From Methanomassiliicoccales archaeon RumEn M2 (lineage in GTDB: Archaea; Thermoplasmatota; Thermoplasmata; Methanomassiliicoccales; Methanomethylophilaceae): 64,000 nucleotides of DNA. The stretch lies in NCBI GenBank assembly GCA_001421175.1, contig LJKL01000014.1, positions 19,051 to 83,050 of the forward strand, given 5' to 3'. A model generated the notes under the pieces. That model had not been told where the DNA came from and did not search any database. It was given only the letters and a program-made list of their open reading frames with translations. Of the stretch, positions 27,437 to 37,663 are shown in pieces; the first letter of the stretch is position 1; the number at the start of each line of letters is the position of its first letter. The position numbers and the translations under genes were made by a program.

Positions 27437-27645
27437 GACTGCCGCCTCTGTACCGTTTCTTTCTTGTTCACAACTTCTTCCTCAGACTGAAAGTATTCAT
27501 CCTTGTGATCCATTTCTTCGATAACGAATTCGGAAGAAAGCAGTTCTTTGATTTCGGACTCACAGACTTTTCCCTTGAAACCAAAAGTTTCAGCCTCAAG
27601 AAGACCGTCCTCATCAATTGTTATTTCGATTGCGTATTCCTTCAT
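27433..27645 (-). CDS. DUF2997-like small protein
   Basis: 70 residues. IEITIDEDGLLEAETFGFKG followed by a Cys (KVCES) matches the DUF2997 pattern (I-x-I-x-I-x-x-DG ... V-x-G-x-KG-x-x-C). A charged Glu-rich tail follows. Members are small proteins of unknown function that, as I recall, often lie beside DUF1257 genes; here the two overlap by 4 bases. It may be a small modifier or adaptor of the AAA+ machine encoded upstream (inference). Confidence 0.65.
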   Translation of the reverse strand: MKEYAIEITIDEDGLLEAETFGFKGKVCESEIKELLSSEFVIEEMDHKDEYFQSEEEVVNKKETVQRRQS

Positions 27646-27649
27646 ATTA

Positions 27650-29182
27650 TCACTCGAGATGGTAAGATATGGTCTTCCATCCGCGTACCTCAGCTTCCTT
27701 TTCAGCCTCGGACACTTTGTTTTCGTCGATCAAGACATATTCGTAAGCTCCGCCGTTTCTGTATAGGGTCCCATAACGCGGCAGAGGTTTGGCCTCAGAT
27801 TCTTTCAATTTAACGATTGTCTTCACTTTAGCTGTTTTTTTGGATGAGGATACTTCGGCCAGAGACTCATCTATCTCTCCACCTCTGCTGTTGAATTCAT
27901 CGATGTATTTGTTCAGTTCAGTGACGAATCTGTTATACTCAGCAACATCGGCAATAGTGCCCGGAATCTGTATCTGGTTCACCTTTGAACTCAGTTTTTC
28001 CATTTTCTCTTCATTAGCCAGCTTTACAATTTCGCTCTTCTTCTGAGAAAGGTTTCTGGGCATGTTGTCGTATTCCTGATAAATCGAATCTTTGACGGCT
28101 TTCGGACTGTGTTTCTGAATTTCAACGTTGATCTGGAATTCAAGACTACACGCGCGTTTGTTTGTCACAAGAAGATTTGGATTCTTGGAACGGATTCTAT
28201 CCTCCAACATCTCGGGGTTTTTCGATTCGAGTTCCTTAAAGAACAGATAATCCTTAAGAGGCATGGTCATCGAAACGTTCTCCGTAACCGAGGGCAAAAC
28301 GGTTATGTCCTTCCCATTCGAATCTTTAAGTGCCTTTTCAATAAGCTTGGAGTAGGCCTCCTTCTGGCAGTACTTGTACTTCGTGCCGTATTCCAGCTTA
28401 TCGACATGTATGCCTATCAATTTGCTACTTCCCTTTTCCGGCATGGTAGGGTAGGATGCAGGGTTGTAATTGAGAACGTAGCTGTCACCGTCCACTTCAC
28501 AGAACGAAATCCATAAATCCGGAACGTAGAAAGAATCCTTTCCACGCACTTTCAGTATAGATACATCCGGAATCTTGCGGAAGTATAGCACCTTGTCATC
28601 GAGAATCTGGTGATATTTTCCCTCGAATGATGATGCGTCGCATCTCTGTGTAAGAACCGAGACGCTTCCATCGCAATCTGTGACTACCTTTCCATCAGAT
28701 TCAACTTGGGGCACATCGAAAACACCATTATCGACACCCGACACTTCATTAATAAGCTCAAAATCGGCTTCATTCCAGAACCATCTGCGGAAATGTGCCA
28801 TCAGATTCGCAACGGATCCTCTATCTTTGATGATGGAACCGTTTTTCCCAGATACGACAACTGCACAATCATCATCAATGATGAAAATGTCGAATCCAGA
28901 CCATTTCATTTCACGTACGATTGCCTTACCTTTCAACGGAGCGAGTGCTTTATTGTTTACATCAGGCACCAGAATGTATCTGCTGTACTTCATTCCAGCC
29001 AACATATTCACGTAAGTTGCGGATATATCCGATAAAACGGCACAGACAGAATTCTTCGCCTTACTGAGTATTGAGCTCAAATTAGATGCAATTTCGGGAA
29101 CGGATCCTGATGACACCAACTCGAAGAAATCCCTTTCTTCAACGGCGGAATTGTCGATTTTGAGAGTGAGTGAGTGATTCAT
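27650..29182 (-). CDS. Unrecognised operon protein B (510 aa)
   Basis: A soluble 510-residue protein. The first 160 residues alternate strands and helices (NSVCAVLSDISATYV, YSRYILVPDVNN, DIFIIDDDCAVVVSGKNGS, FRRWFWNEADFEL) in a way that resembles one half of a phospholipase-D fold, but no HxK motif is present. Residues 370-440 form a charged helical region. The start overlaps the previous stop (ATGA). It is the fourth gene of the AAA/helicase operon and roughly equal in length to its upstream neighbour, so the two may be partners. I do not recognise a family. Confidence 0.6.
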   Translation of the reverse strand: MNHSLTLKIDNSAVEERDFFELVSSGSVPEIASNLSSILSKAKNSVCAVLSDISATYVNMLAGMKYSRYILVPDVNNKALAPLKGKAIVREMKWSGFDIFIIDDDCAVVVSGKNGSIIKDRGSVANLMAHFRRWFWNEADFELINEVSGVDNGVFDVPQVESDGKVVTDCDGSVSVLTQRCDASSFEGKYHQILDDKVLYFRKIPDVSILKVRGKDSFYVPDLWISFCEVDGDSYVLNYNPASYPTMPEKGSSKLIGIHVDKLEYGTKYKYCQKEAYSKLIEKALKDSNGKDITVLPSVTENVSMTMPLKDYLFFKELESKNPEMLEDRIRSKNPNLLVTNKRACSLEFQINVEIQKHSPKAVKDSIYQEYDNMPRNLSQKKSEIVKLANEEKMEKLSSKVNQIQIPGTIADVAEYNRFVTELNKYIDEFNSRGGEIDESLAEVSSSKKTAKVKTIVKLKESEAKPLPRYGTLYRNGGAYEYVLIDENKVSEAEKEAEVRGWKTISYHLE

Positions 29183-30696
29183 TTACGAACCTCCATGGAT
29201 TTCTTCACGAATTCAGGAATGTTCTTTTCATCGATTCTAATCAGAGTGAGTTCTTTTACCCTACAAACAGTGGAAGCGGTCGGATTGATAGTATCGTATT
29301 GAAGTGAATCCAACTCGTTGGTCATCTTTATCCAGACGGTTTCAGCATCCGTATCTATCCTATAATACCTGTCATGGACTGTACGCAGGTCTGCTTCAGG
29401 AACATACCTTAAATCTACACTGTCCAATTTTGAAAATTCCTCGAAAGCCTTACTCTTTTCATCTGTCGTTTTACGTGTAGACCATTTGCAAGTGACGACA
29501 GTGAGCGGGACATTGTAGTTTTTCTTGATAGCCTCTGCCAGGAGACCCGTATTGCGGGCGATTTTAATATTAAGTGGGATGAATTTTGAGATGCAGGATA
29601 CGGATCTGACATTTTTCAGATTTCCAATGAGTTTATTGACAAGATCATTGATAGAAACGGATTCGCCGGACATTTCCACCGTTTTGCCCATGTTTCCTAC
29701 TGATTCGGGATTGAGATCGATACATGCCTGGAGTCTCAGATGCGCTTTTCCTGTAGATTCTTTCAGAGCATCGCTGAATAATGTGCTGAAGTCCGTTCCT
29801 CTTTCACAAACATTGTTGAAAATCGACGAGAAGTCGGAGAACAGCGATGGCAGATAGTGTTTGGGACAATACTCATTTTCGGAACTGATGCAGATGTACT
29901 GTGTGAATAACTTGTCAACAACTTCAGCGGATGATAATTCGAAGGTCATGTCCTCAAGTCTGGCGGATTCGTTTTCAACCGGTTCAAGATGGCAATCTTT
30001 CTTGATTAGAATGTTCTTGAGGATCGATTCATTCACAGGTCCAGTTACCTTATAGCATCTAAGGACACCGTCTTCGGCAGTAAGGAAATCATAACGTCCT
30101 GCCAGGGATTCCAAGAGAGTATCCGCATTGTCATCCGAAAGTAGTTCGAAATTGCCTGAATTTGTGAATTTTCTGTTATCGCATTCGTAACTAACAGAGC
30201 GATCTGGATAATTGTAAACTATCCGTATCTTCGTGTTTTTAGTTTCAACGAGCTTGCGAACACGACCGAAATCGAAATTCTTGTATTGTCTCCCGTCAAT
30301 GGTGTAAATGTCTGGGAGATTGATTGAGTCGGTAGTGTCGGTTAAGACCCTGTCGCGGTAGTCATCGGTGAGGACGTTGCACGACCAGAGATACTGCTTG
30401 TCATCACATGATAAAATGGAAATCTCAAAGCGCCCCAGGAGAGTTTTCCATAGATTTCCAGTCTCAGCTATCTTCTGTCCTTCCAGTGTCAGTTTGTCAT
30501 TATACAGGTATCCGGAGTTCTCCAGATAGAATTTCAATCCCTGCCTAAATGCATCGGGGACATCCAACTTTGCAAAACCTGTTTTTCCGATGTTGTTCAA
30601 CACATTGGATAAGGCCTTGTCCTGCTGGTATGTGTCGAGCTCCCCCTGAACCAGGAATTTCTTGATGATTGCTGATTTGTTTACTATTATCCTCAT
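29179..30696 (-). CDS. Unrecognised operon protein A (505 aa), C-terminal HDRYY motif
   Basis: 505 residues, soluble. The N-terminal 90 residues look like a helical or winged domain (LSNVLNNIGKTGFAKLDVPDAF, NDKLTLEGQKIAETG). The C-terminal 120 residues include NVPLTVVTCKWS and DLRTVHDRYYRIDTDAETVW. The latter resembles the HDRYY-type strand seen in PLD-like domains of conflict systems, here without the classical HKD. Start and stop overlap both neighbours (ATGA), so it is translationally coupled to the helicase and to protein B. No confident family. Confidence 0.6.
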   Translation of the reverse strand: MRIIVNKSAIIKKFLVQGELDTYQQDKALSNVLNNIGKTGFAKLDVPDAFRQGLKFYLENSGYLYNDKLTLEGQKIAETGNLWKTLLGRFEISILSCDDKQYLWSCNVLTDDYRDRVLTDTTDSINLPDIYTIDGRQYKNFDFGRVRKLVETKNTKIRIVYNYPDRSVSYECDNRKFTNSGNFELLSDDNADTLLESLAGRYDFLTAEDGVLRCYKVTGPVNESILKNILIKKDCHLEPVENESARLEDMTFELSSAEVVDKLFTQYICISSENEYCPKHYLPSLFSDFSSIFNNVCERGTDFSTLFSDALKESTGKAHLRLQACIDLNPESVGNMGKTVEMSGESVSINDLVNKLIGNLKNVRSVSCISKFIPLNIKIARNTGLLAEAIKKNYNVPLTVVTCKWSTRKTTDEKSKAFEEFSKLDSVDLRYVPEADLRTVHDRYYRIDTDAETVWIKMTNELDSLQYDTINPTASTVCRVKELTLIRIDEKNIPEFVKKSMEVRK

Positions 30697-33600
30697 TGGG
30701 ATTCCTCCGCTAGTTTTCTCAAAAGCGGGCTATTCGATTGATTAAGGAAATAATCCCTGTTTCCGACAATTACCCTCTGGAACCTTGCCCTAGTCAAAGC
30801 AACATTAAGTCTGTTGGGGCTATCCATAAACCCGAGGCTTACGCCCTTTCCGTTCGAAGATTTGACCATGGATATGAAGACGAGATCCGCTTCCTTTCCC
30901 TGGTATTTATCGACTGTGAATATTTCGACGTGGAGGTTGTAATCCGGCAGCCTGAATGATCTTCCATAGGCCACATTAGCCGATTCTGTCAGTATCCTCT
31001 TCAACGTCTCTTCCTGACGTTTATAGTACGTCAGCACCGCGATTGTCCAAATTCCTTCTGGATCGTTTTTATTAGGGTTCTCACGGGCAAATTCGGCGAA
31101 TTTACTGATAAGGTTGGCAATCCGCCCGGCCTCGTATGGATTGTCGTTATTGCAGCTTTTTGGAGTCTCCACATTCTCCCACACTGCATGATTTTTGAAC
31201 ATTTTGCAACCCCATTCACGATTTAGTTTCTCATTGTCTTTCAGGGCTTCTCCACCATAAATGTGCTCTCTGGAGAATTTGGATATGTCCCTATGCATAC
31301 GATTCTGATAATCCAAACACGTGCATCTACAATCGTAATCGTCTCCGAATCCTCTGTTGAGAGTCGTGTTTTTGCGTTCATGTTTGCTCTTAATCGCGTT
31401 CTCTGCCACACCTTGTTTCAAAAGTTGAAGAATAGAGGGCATCGATAGTTCACGGAGAAGGTTAAGATACGAATCGATCTCTTCCCGATATGCATCCGGT
31501 ATCCTTCTGTCTATATCTTCCTGGTAATGCCTGACAGTTGTATTACCAGAACTGATGTCCTTCAGCATGAATAGCTCCTTCTGTCTTGAAATGCGCCAAG
31601 CTATCTGTCCGGCCCAATCTGCTTTGCGAATGAGTGCGTTGATACCGTCACGAACTTGTTCGGCACCTTCATGACGATCCCTGTCGAAGAAGAGAACCTT
31701 TGATCTGCCCCTTTTTTGAGGTCGGAATAGTAGTGGTTGCTGTAGTAGATGTAGCGATTGTTTTCCCCAGAGTAATCGTTGATTAAAATGTTAGATGCGG
31801 GCAAGTAATCGGACAATTGTTTCAATAATTCCCTGTCGATGAAAATCAGATCTACACCGTAGATTAACATCGATTCCTTGGTCCCATTGATGATATCTAA
31901 AGGCGTTATGCAATCATCGGATGAAGATTCTGCGATACATAGATAGTTGATATCTGAGGGGATCATCGAACTCAAATCGGCAATAACGGCCTGCCCCACA
32001 GGGATGGTGAAGCGATATCCCTTCAAATCACGGATATCTGAAACCAAATTCTGGATAAGACCGTATATCTCCTGGTGCTGGAGATCGAATTTCTTCATGC
32101 TCCTTATGGAAGTAGCAACATCTGACGATTCCACATAAGGAGTCAATTGCTTAATGTCCCCGGAGAGAATCCATTTCCGTGCGAAAACCGCTGGAACAAG
32201 GAAATCTTGGAAAGTGGTTTTACTTGCCTCATCGATGATAAGACAGTCATATAGTGGCGACAGATACTTCGATCTGGCCTTATCTCTCAGATTGAAATCC
32301 GGATGTTTTAGAATGCCAAATGTTGTTCCGCAGACTAGATTGGCATTCCGATATACTAATTCTTGAATGTCAGCATCGTAAATATTCGTCGGCAGGTATT
32401 GCAATACATTGTCTCCGACAGAACCCTCGTTACCAATTCTCGCAACGAGCAAACGATTTCTTACCTGTTCTGGCAGTTTGTCCAGACGTTCGAGAATGTT
32501 ATCTATTGCAGCATGGGTTGATGCAGCGAGTAGTACTTTTTTGTCCCTCATCACCATCTGAGCTATGATTTCAAGAATCGTGGTCGTTTTTCCACTTCCG
32601 GGAGGACCCTCCAGGAACGCAAAATCTGTCGTACACAAAGAGCGACGAACCATCTCTCTCTGAGCGTCGACACCATCGTAAGAATCATTAGTCAGAACAT
32701 ACCATTGGTCAATTGGCACCCGGCTCGTATCTATATCCTGCCATCTGAAACCCGATCTCATTAGGCGCAGAAGGTTCAAATGATGCAAAGAAGGAGAATT
32801 GAGCAGGGAATTCACGGCATTGTTTTGCATTATGGTTTGGAACGGATTTGAAACCAGATACAACTGATCAGGGAGATCCGTTACTTTTTTCAGTTTACCA
32901 TTGTCGTATTCTTCTACAATCTCGATGATGTTGAGATTTTCGTAGCGGCTCCCTATTCTGAAGATTCTGTTCTTCTTCACATCTGCATTGGCAACATCGG
33001 AAAGTCTTTCAATCTCTTCACGGAAGAAGAAAGAAGAGCTACCGAATACGTCACTCTGGTAACTATCGTTATCTGTTAACTGAATGAATGTTCCGACACG
33101 GAATCTGTATCTCAGCCCTTCCATCTGGCTGACTCCGAATTCTGCCCCATAATTCGAATTATATTGATTATTGGATATGGTCGCTCCACTCCTGGCAACA
33201 AGATTGTGACCAAGTGCGACAATATTCGGATCACCCAGAATAGAAGGGTATTCGGAGATTTCCACCTTCTCATAACCTATTGGATCACCGTTCGCCTTCA
33301 CTGATTTGACATCCCTGTCGAATACGATGGCTAAATCCGGTTTTATTAGGGTATAATTAGCACCATTGTTGAATTTGTACGCAGATTCGACCATTCCCGA
33401 ACCGATTTTATTTGATTCGATTTTGCCGAAAAACCGGATGGAAGAATCTGAAACCGAAGTTCTGATTACATTGTCGTTATAATCAACATCTTCGATGCCG
33501 CTATCACTTTCGATACGAATGCGTCCAGCTTTGAAATCATGCGCATAGTCAACAAGTCTTGGCTCAACAATATCCATATCGTCTCCAAAATAGAGTGTTA

Positions 33601-34111
33601 GTTTCTTATCAGATATCGGTGCATCCAGACGGAATACCGCATACGAATTGTAGTAGTCTATGAGATCATCAGAGGTCAGATGTACCGAACCATTGCGATT
33701 GGTAATCTCAAAATCTCCATCGGGATCCGTGTTCAAACGAATGATGTAAAAGAATCCTTCCGGAACACGATATTCAGAGTTCATACCGACTTTTATTCTG
33801 ATAAGGGAGAATTTCCTAAGAAGAACCAAATTCGATTCTACTTTGCTGATATCGGCTGAAATCTGGGAGATGTAATTGCTGTTGTCCAGAAGACTTCTAA
33901 GCAATTCCCTGAACGGTTCAAGACTGTTCAGTGTGTCGTAATAAAGATTTGCAGCTTTCTTATCGTCATTGAGGATGTTCCCGTAATAGAACGACCAGGG
34001 GATGCCGCCACCCTGAACGCGCTGTGGACCATCGCGATTATTCCCACCTGGTTCGCGGAACCTCACTCCAGATTGACGATTTGTTTCTTCAGCCATCCTA
34101 TCAATCATCAA
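30693..34111 (-). CDS. UPF1/DNA2-like superfamily 1 helicase, frameshifted
   Basis: About 1,139 residues after adding one base to the T-run at 31712-31717; the restored join reads RGRSKVLFFDRDRHEG. Residues 1-480 are an unrecognised beta-rich N-terminal region. Walker A is EGPPGSGKTTTI (about 500) with STHAAIDNILERL. Motif II is IIDEASKTTF and motif III LSGDIKQLTPY. Motifs V and VI are VDKYQGKEADLVF and NRLNVALTRARF. This set defines the UPF1-like group acting on RNA or DNA. The start overlaps the AAA gene by 11 bases. Its operon context suggests that it works with the AAA+ ATPase on a shared nucleic-acid target. Confidence 0.82.
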
Positions 34112-35669
34112 GGAACGGGTTGGAATTTTCAGATTTCAATCTGGGTATGGACTTGCTCTTTTCGGTGTCGATGTCTTCCACTTGGCCGTTACTTGCAAGT
34201 CTGGCTCTGAACTTAGCCCAATCCCTCAGTCTGCGAAGGCCTTCACCCATAGTGATGGACAGCGGAACTGTCGAACGAATGGCCTCAAGCAGATATTCGG
34301 TTGTCAGAGGTTTACTGCCCTCGCTAAATGCCGTCTGGAGAGCTTCTTTCACGCATTCTTCAATTTCAGAACCAGAGAATCCTTTGGTCTCCCTTGCGAG
34401 CTGTTCCATATCCAGATTATCGATGGAACGTTTTCTGTTCTCGATGTGGATCTGGAAGATTTTCTTACGCTCATCGTAACTCGGCAGATCTACGAAGAAT
34501 ACCTCATCAAACCTTCCTTTACGCATAAGTTCGGGAGGGAGCTGACTGATGTTGTTTGCGGTTGCGATGACAAATACCGGTTCCGTCTTTTCCTGCATCC
34601 AGGTAAGAAGTGTTCCGAAAACACGGGAAGTGGTTCCGCCGTCGGTTTGTCCGGAACTCTGGATTCCCGATAGACCCTTCTCAATCTCGTCTATCCACAG
34701 GACACAGGGTGCGATGGCCCTTGCTATCTCGAGAGCTTTCCTCACGTTGTTCTCGGACTCTCCGACGATTCCCGCGAACACCTTACCGATATCGAATCTT
34801 AAAAGAGGATAATTCCACGCTTTTGCTACGGCCTTGGCAGTTAATGACTTACCGCAACCGGGTACGCCGAGAAGCATAATACCTTTGGGAGTCTCAAGAC
34901 CGAATTCTTTAGCTTCGGGAGTGAAGCTCTTCCCACGTTTATCGATCCAGTTTTTAAGATTCTCCAGACCTCCGACGTCACCAAGTTTCGTGGATGTATG
35001 GTAATATTCGAGAAGGCCTGTCTTCTTGATGATGCTCTCTTTCTCGCTGATGATGAACGGGATACAGGACTGATCGAGTTTATTGAACTCGATAATCGCT
35101 TTAGAGAATGCCAGTTGTGCTTCCATCGTGGTCAATCCGAGAGCGGCCTCCAATACAGGCACATCAATGGAGCTCTGATTCACTTCGTAATTATTGAGAC
35201 AGGTGTTGGCTATTGTTCTCAACTGCTTCACATCTGGGAGACCGATCTCCACAACAGACAGTTCCTTCGAGAGATCATCCGGAACGCATTTGACAGGCAT
35301 GGAGAGTATGATGACCTTGTTCGGCAGAGATTTATTCTGAAGGATCTCCCTGAATTTGCGTAAAATCTTCGGATCATCTCTACCGAGGACGTGGTGGAAG
35401 TCCTGAAGGATGAGAATTGCATTTTCCTCGAGGGTATCGGTGAAGAAGTTCAGAATATCGAGATAATCCTTGATGTCGTCCTCTTTGACGTACTCTTTGC
35501 TCGCATAATCGTATCTCTGGAGTCCATTTACTTCGTTCCAACAATACCAGGACATACCCAAGGACTTGGCAGCCGCATTGACGTATCCATGGATGCGCTT
35601 GTCCTCGTAAGAAACGACTTCGATCACATTAGCCTGAGCTTTGATAAGCAATTCAATCTCTTTATTCAT
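34101..35669 (-). CDS. Ycf46-like AAA+ ATPase
   Basis: 522 residues. The N-terminal 230 residues include LILQDFHHVLG, a degenerate P-loop-like half as in Ycf46. The C-terminal AAA+ module has LLGVPGCGKSLTAKA (about 265), Walker B VLWIDEIEKG, sensor-1 ATANN and the Arg finger in RKGRFDEVFF, then a helical lid (GFSGSEIEECVKEAL). This domain order is that of Ycf46, a conserved but poorly understood AAA+ protein of cyanobacteria and other prokaryotes. It is the first gene of an operon that also encodes DUF1257/Ycf35-like and DUF2997-like proteins. Confidence 0.8.
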   Translation of the reverse strand: MNKEIELLIKAQANVIEVVSYEDKRIHGYVNAAAKSLGMSWYCWNEVNGLQRYDYASKEYVKEDDIKDYLDILNFFTDTLEENAILILQDFHHVLGRDDPKILRKFREILQNKSLPNKVIILSMPVKCVPDDLSKELSVVEIGLPDVKQLRTIANTCLNNYEVNQSSIDVPVLEAALGLTTMEAQLAFSKAIIEFNKLDQSCIPFIISEKESIIKKTGLLEYYHTSTKLGDVGGLENLKNWIDKRGKSFTPEAKEFGLETPKGIMLLGVPGCGKSLTAKAVAKAWNYPLLRFDIGKVFAGIVGESENNVRKALEIARAIAPCVLWIDEIEKGLSGIQSSGQTDGGTTSRVFGTLLTWMQEKTEPVFVIATANNISQLPPELMRKGRFDEVFFVDLPSYDERKKIFQIHIENRKRSIDNLDMEQLARETKGFSGSEIEECVKEALQTAFSEGSKPLTTEYLLEAIRSTVPLSITMGEGLRRLRDWAKFRARLASNGQVEDIDTEKSKSIPRLKSENSNPFLDD

Positions 35670-35702
35670 CCGAGTCTCCCTTCCATGTATCTTTGTTGTG
35701 TC

Positions 35703-35714
35703 ATATATTATTTA
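35703..35714 (-). promoter_or_regulatory. TATA box of the eight-gene operon
   Basis: On the minus strand TTAAATAATATA lies about 35-45 bases ahead of the ATG of the Ycf46-like ATPase. That spacing fits an archaeal TATA box with a short leader. No other strong candidate occurs before the downstream genes, all of which overlap or abut, so this is probably the main promoter for 10 kb. Confidence 0.5.
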
Positions 35715-35831
35715 ACACAGGGAAACCAGAATGGATCATCAGTAAAACTACGAATGTGTCATTGATTATTGGGATTGTGAAGTATCAATCATAACATGAT
35801 GCATTTGGTACAGTACAATCGCCGATTGAAT

Positions 35832-36044
35832 TCAGCTCAGAACCTCCTCCATCATCCTCAGCATCATGTCGTTGGGATCCGCCTTGCTGCTGTACGACTC
35901 GTACACCTGCATGAAGTACGCGCGGATGCACTCGTTCACGATCTCCTCCTTGGTGGGGAAGCGTCCGTTGAGTATCCCGAACGCGGTCAGCAGCTCGACG
36001 CGTCTCCTGTTGTCATCGGTAAGCGTGTACGATACCCGGCCCAT
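35832..36044 (-). CDS. Small ribbon-helix-helix-like protein
   Basis: 70 residues from the ATG at 36044, chosen because GGAGGGAAG precedes it and conservation-like composition starts there; a longer frame to 36218 is not credible. The N-terminus GRVSYTLTDDNRRRVELL fits a strand followed by a helix, as in RHH regulators, then TKEEIVNECIRAYF. Possibly an antitoxin- or CopG-type DNA-binding protein, but no toxin gene is adjacent. The 263-base gap that follows holds AT-rich runs and no gene that I can see. Confidence 0.5.
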   Translation of the reverse strand: MGRVSYTLTDDNRRRVELLTAFGILNGRFPTKEEIVNECIRAYFMQVYESYSSKADPNDMMLRMMEEVLS

Positions 36045-36307
36045 CTTCCCTCCTTTCTGCGATTCCGAAATAGTAATCTTGACATAAAAAAGAGTAGGTG
36101 GGGATGCGCCGAATGGGAATATGGGATGCACCGGCGCACCCTCTTGGTTGGGACAGAGACAGGAACAGGCTGCTTGCCTCTGATAAGATAACCGATCTCG
36201 GGCATTTAAAGGTTTCATTTAATTTCTAATTACCAATTAAGAATTATAATCGAACCCGCTCCCCCCCGCCGCCAGTTTTCAAATACGCACGATCCATTCG
36301 AGATACC

Positions 36308-36832
36308 ATGGCAGACAGTCTCGTGATCTACTACTCCAGGAAGGGACAGAACTATTTCTCCGGGAGCATACGCTCCGTATCCAAAGGCAACACCGAATAT
36401 GCTGCGGAATACATCGCCTCCGCGGTCGGTGCGGACATATTCGAGGTCGATACCGTCAGACCGTACTCCGAGGACTACACCGAATGCACCGAGGAGGCCA
36501 AGAGGGAGAAGAAGGACAGCGCGCGTCCGGAACTGAAGGAGTACATCCCCGACGTATCCCAATACAGGGACGTCTTCGTCTGCGGACCCTGCTGGTGGGG
36601 AACGTTCCCGATGGCGGTGTTCTCGCAGCTGGACAGGCTGGACCTGGATGGCAAGAAGTTGATTCCTGTGATGACCCACGAAGGGAGCGGACTTGGTTCG
36701 TGCGAATCCGATCTGAAGAGGCTCTATCCCGGTGCTATCGTAGGGGAAGGGCTCGCAATACGCGGCGGCGAGGCGCAGTCGTCCGAACGGATGATAACGC
36801 AATGGGCGAAGAGGGCGGTCGGGAAGGATTGA
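36308..36832 (+). CDS. Flavodoxin family protein
   Basis: 174 residues. VIYYSRKGQNYFSGSIRSVSKGNTEYAAEYI has the flavodoxin phosphate-binding loop with an insertion, followed by VFVCGPCWWGTFPMAVF at the isoalloxazine-binding site and PVMTHEGSGLGS at the third loop. This matches the Flavodoxin_4-like NAD(P)H-dependent oxidoreductase proteins common in anaerobes. It is core-like in GC content. Its stop abuts the end of the convergent CARF-like gene. Confidence 0.85.
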   Translation: MADSLVIYYSRKGQNYFSGSIRSVSKGNTEYAAEYIASAVGADIFEVDTVRPYSEDYTECTEEAKREKKDSARPELKEYIPDVSQYRDVFVCGPCWWGTFPMAVFSQLDRLDLDGKKLIPVMTHEGSGLGSCESDLKRLYPGAIVGEGLAIRGGEAQSSERMITQWAKRAVGKD

Positions 36833-37651
36833 TCATTCGTTCCAGAACAGGTCGATAACAGCTTCCCCTTCCTCGGTCAATTTAGGGCATTCCCTCAGGT
36901 CTTTATCTTCGATCCACCCGAGTATCTTCCACACGTCCGAGTAGTTGCGGTAGAAGTTGTTCCTGTCCAGCGTACCGTCCCCGTACTTCCCGCCGTTGGT
37001 CCTGTGCCTGACCACCCACAATCCTTTCTCTTCAAGGATCCTCTGCATCTCCGGGACCAGCGGCCTCTCCCCCCTCTGCAGGAAATCGTTGTAGATGCGC
37101 AACGATTTGACCAAGATCTCGTCGGGCTTGTCCAGCTTCACCGACGGCACAGGCCTGGGAGGATAGACCTCCCTGGAGAGTCCGACGGGTTTGCCGTTGT
37201 CGTCGTAATAGAGGAGACGGTACTCCGGGGTGTCCAGGGTGTAGGACTTGGTGGATACCTTGAATAACTTGACTTCGGGGTTGAGGAAGGAGAACACGCC
37301 GAGGGAGGCGATGAACTCGCTGGGGCCGGAGGAGAAGTTGGCGTAGACGACGGAGTCGGGGTGTTCCTGCATCAGTCTGGAATATAATTTCCCGAGACTG
37401 CGGGTCATGCTGGAGAAATCGTAGATGACCGCGTCGGAGTGCTCCACTATGAGGCATTGCGGCAGGGATTCGGAGATCTGGCGGCACGTTTCTTTGAAAT
37501 GATCATCGTACAGTTGGGCTTTGGGGGTCCCGGGATCGCGGATGTAGCGGAACAGATGAACTTCATCGGCCTGGTAATGGATGACCGGAGAGGAGACCAT
37601 GACCGTCTCGGTGGTGACGCAGGAGATGACGATGGTGTATTTGTCTGGCAT
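36833..37651 (-). CDS. CARF-type HTH regulator (HFX_2341 / DUF6293-like)
   Basis: 272 residues. The N-terminal 150 residues form a Rossmann-like domain with VYANFSSGPSEFIASLGVFS, the kind of ligand-loop seen in CARF/DUF6293 domains, and VIYDFSSM earlier. The C-terminal part (LRIYNDFLQ...GLWVVRHRTNGG...YRNYSDVWKILGWIE) looks like a winged helix. Such proteins are thought to sense a nucleotide ligand and regulate transcription. The gene lies 12 bases after an AbrB-like gene on the same strand and borders the TIR locus, so a role in defence signalling is possible but unproven. Confidence 0.65.
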   Translation of the reverse strand: MPDKYTIVISCVTTETVMVSSPVIHYQADEVHLFRYIRDPGTPKAQLYDDHFKETCRQISESLPQCLIVEHSDAVIYDFSSMTRSLGKLYSRLMQEHPDSVVYANFSSGPSEFIASLGVFSFLNPEVKLFKVSTKSYTLDTPEYRLLYYDDNGKPVGLSREVYPPRPVPSVKLDKPDEILVKSLRIYNDFLQRGERPLVPEMQRILEEKGLWVVRHRTNGGKYGDGTLDRNNFYRNYSDVWKILGWIEDKDLRECPKLTEEGEAVIDLFWNE

Positions 37652-37663
37652 GTACGTCGCCGT

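Noticed and set aside
35832..36218. Longer 128-residue version of the RHH-like gene
   Set aside because: The first 58 residues are low-quality translation; a strong GGAGG ribosome-binding site points to the ATG at 36044.
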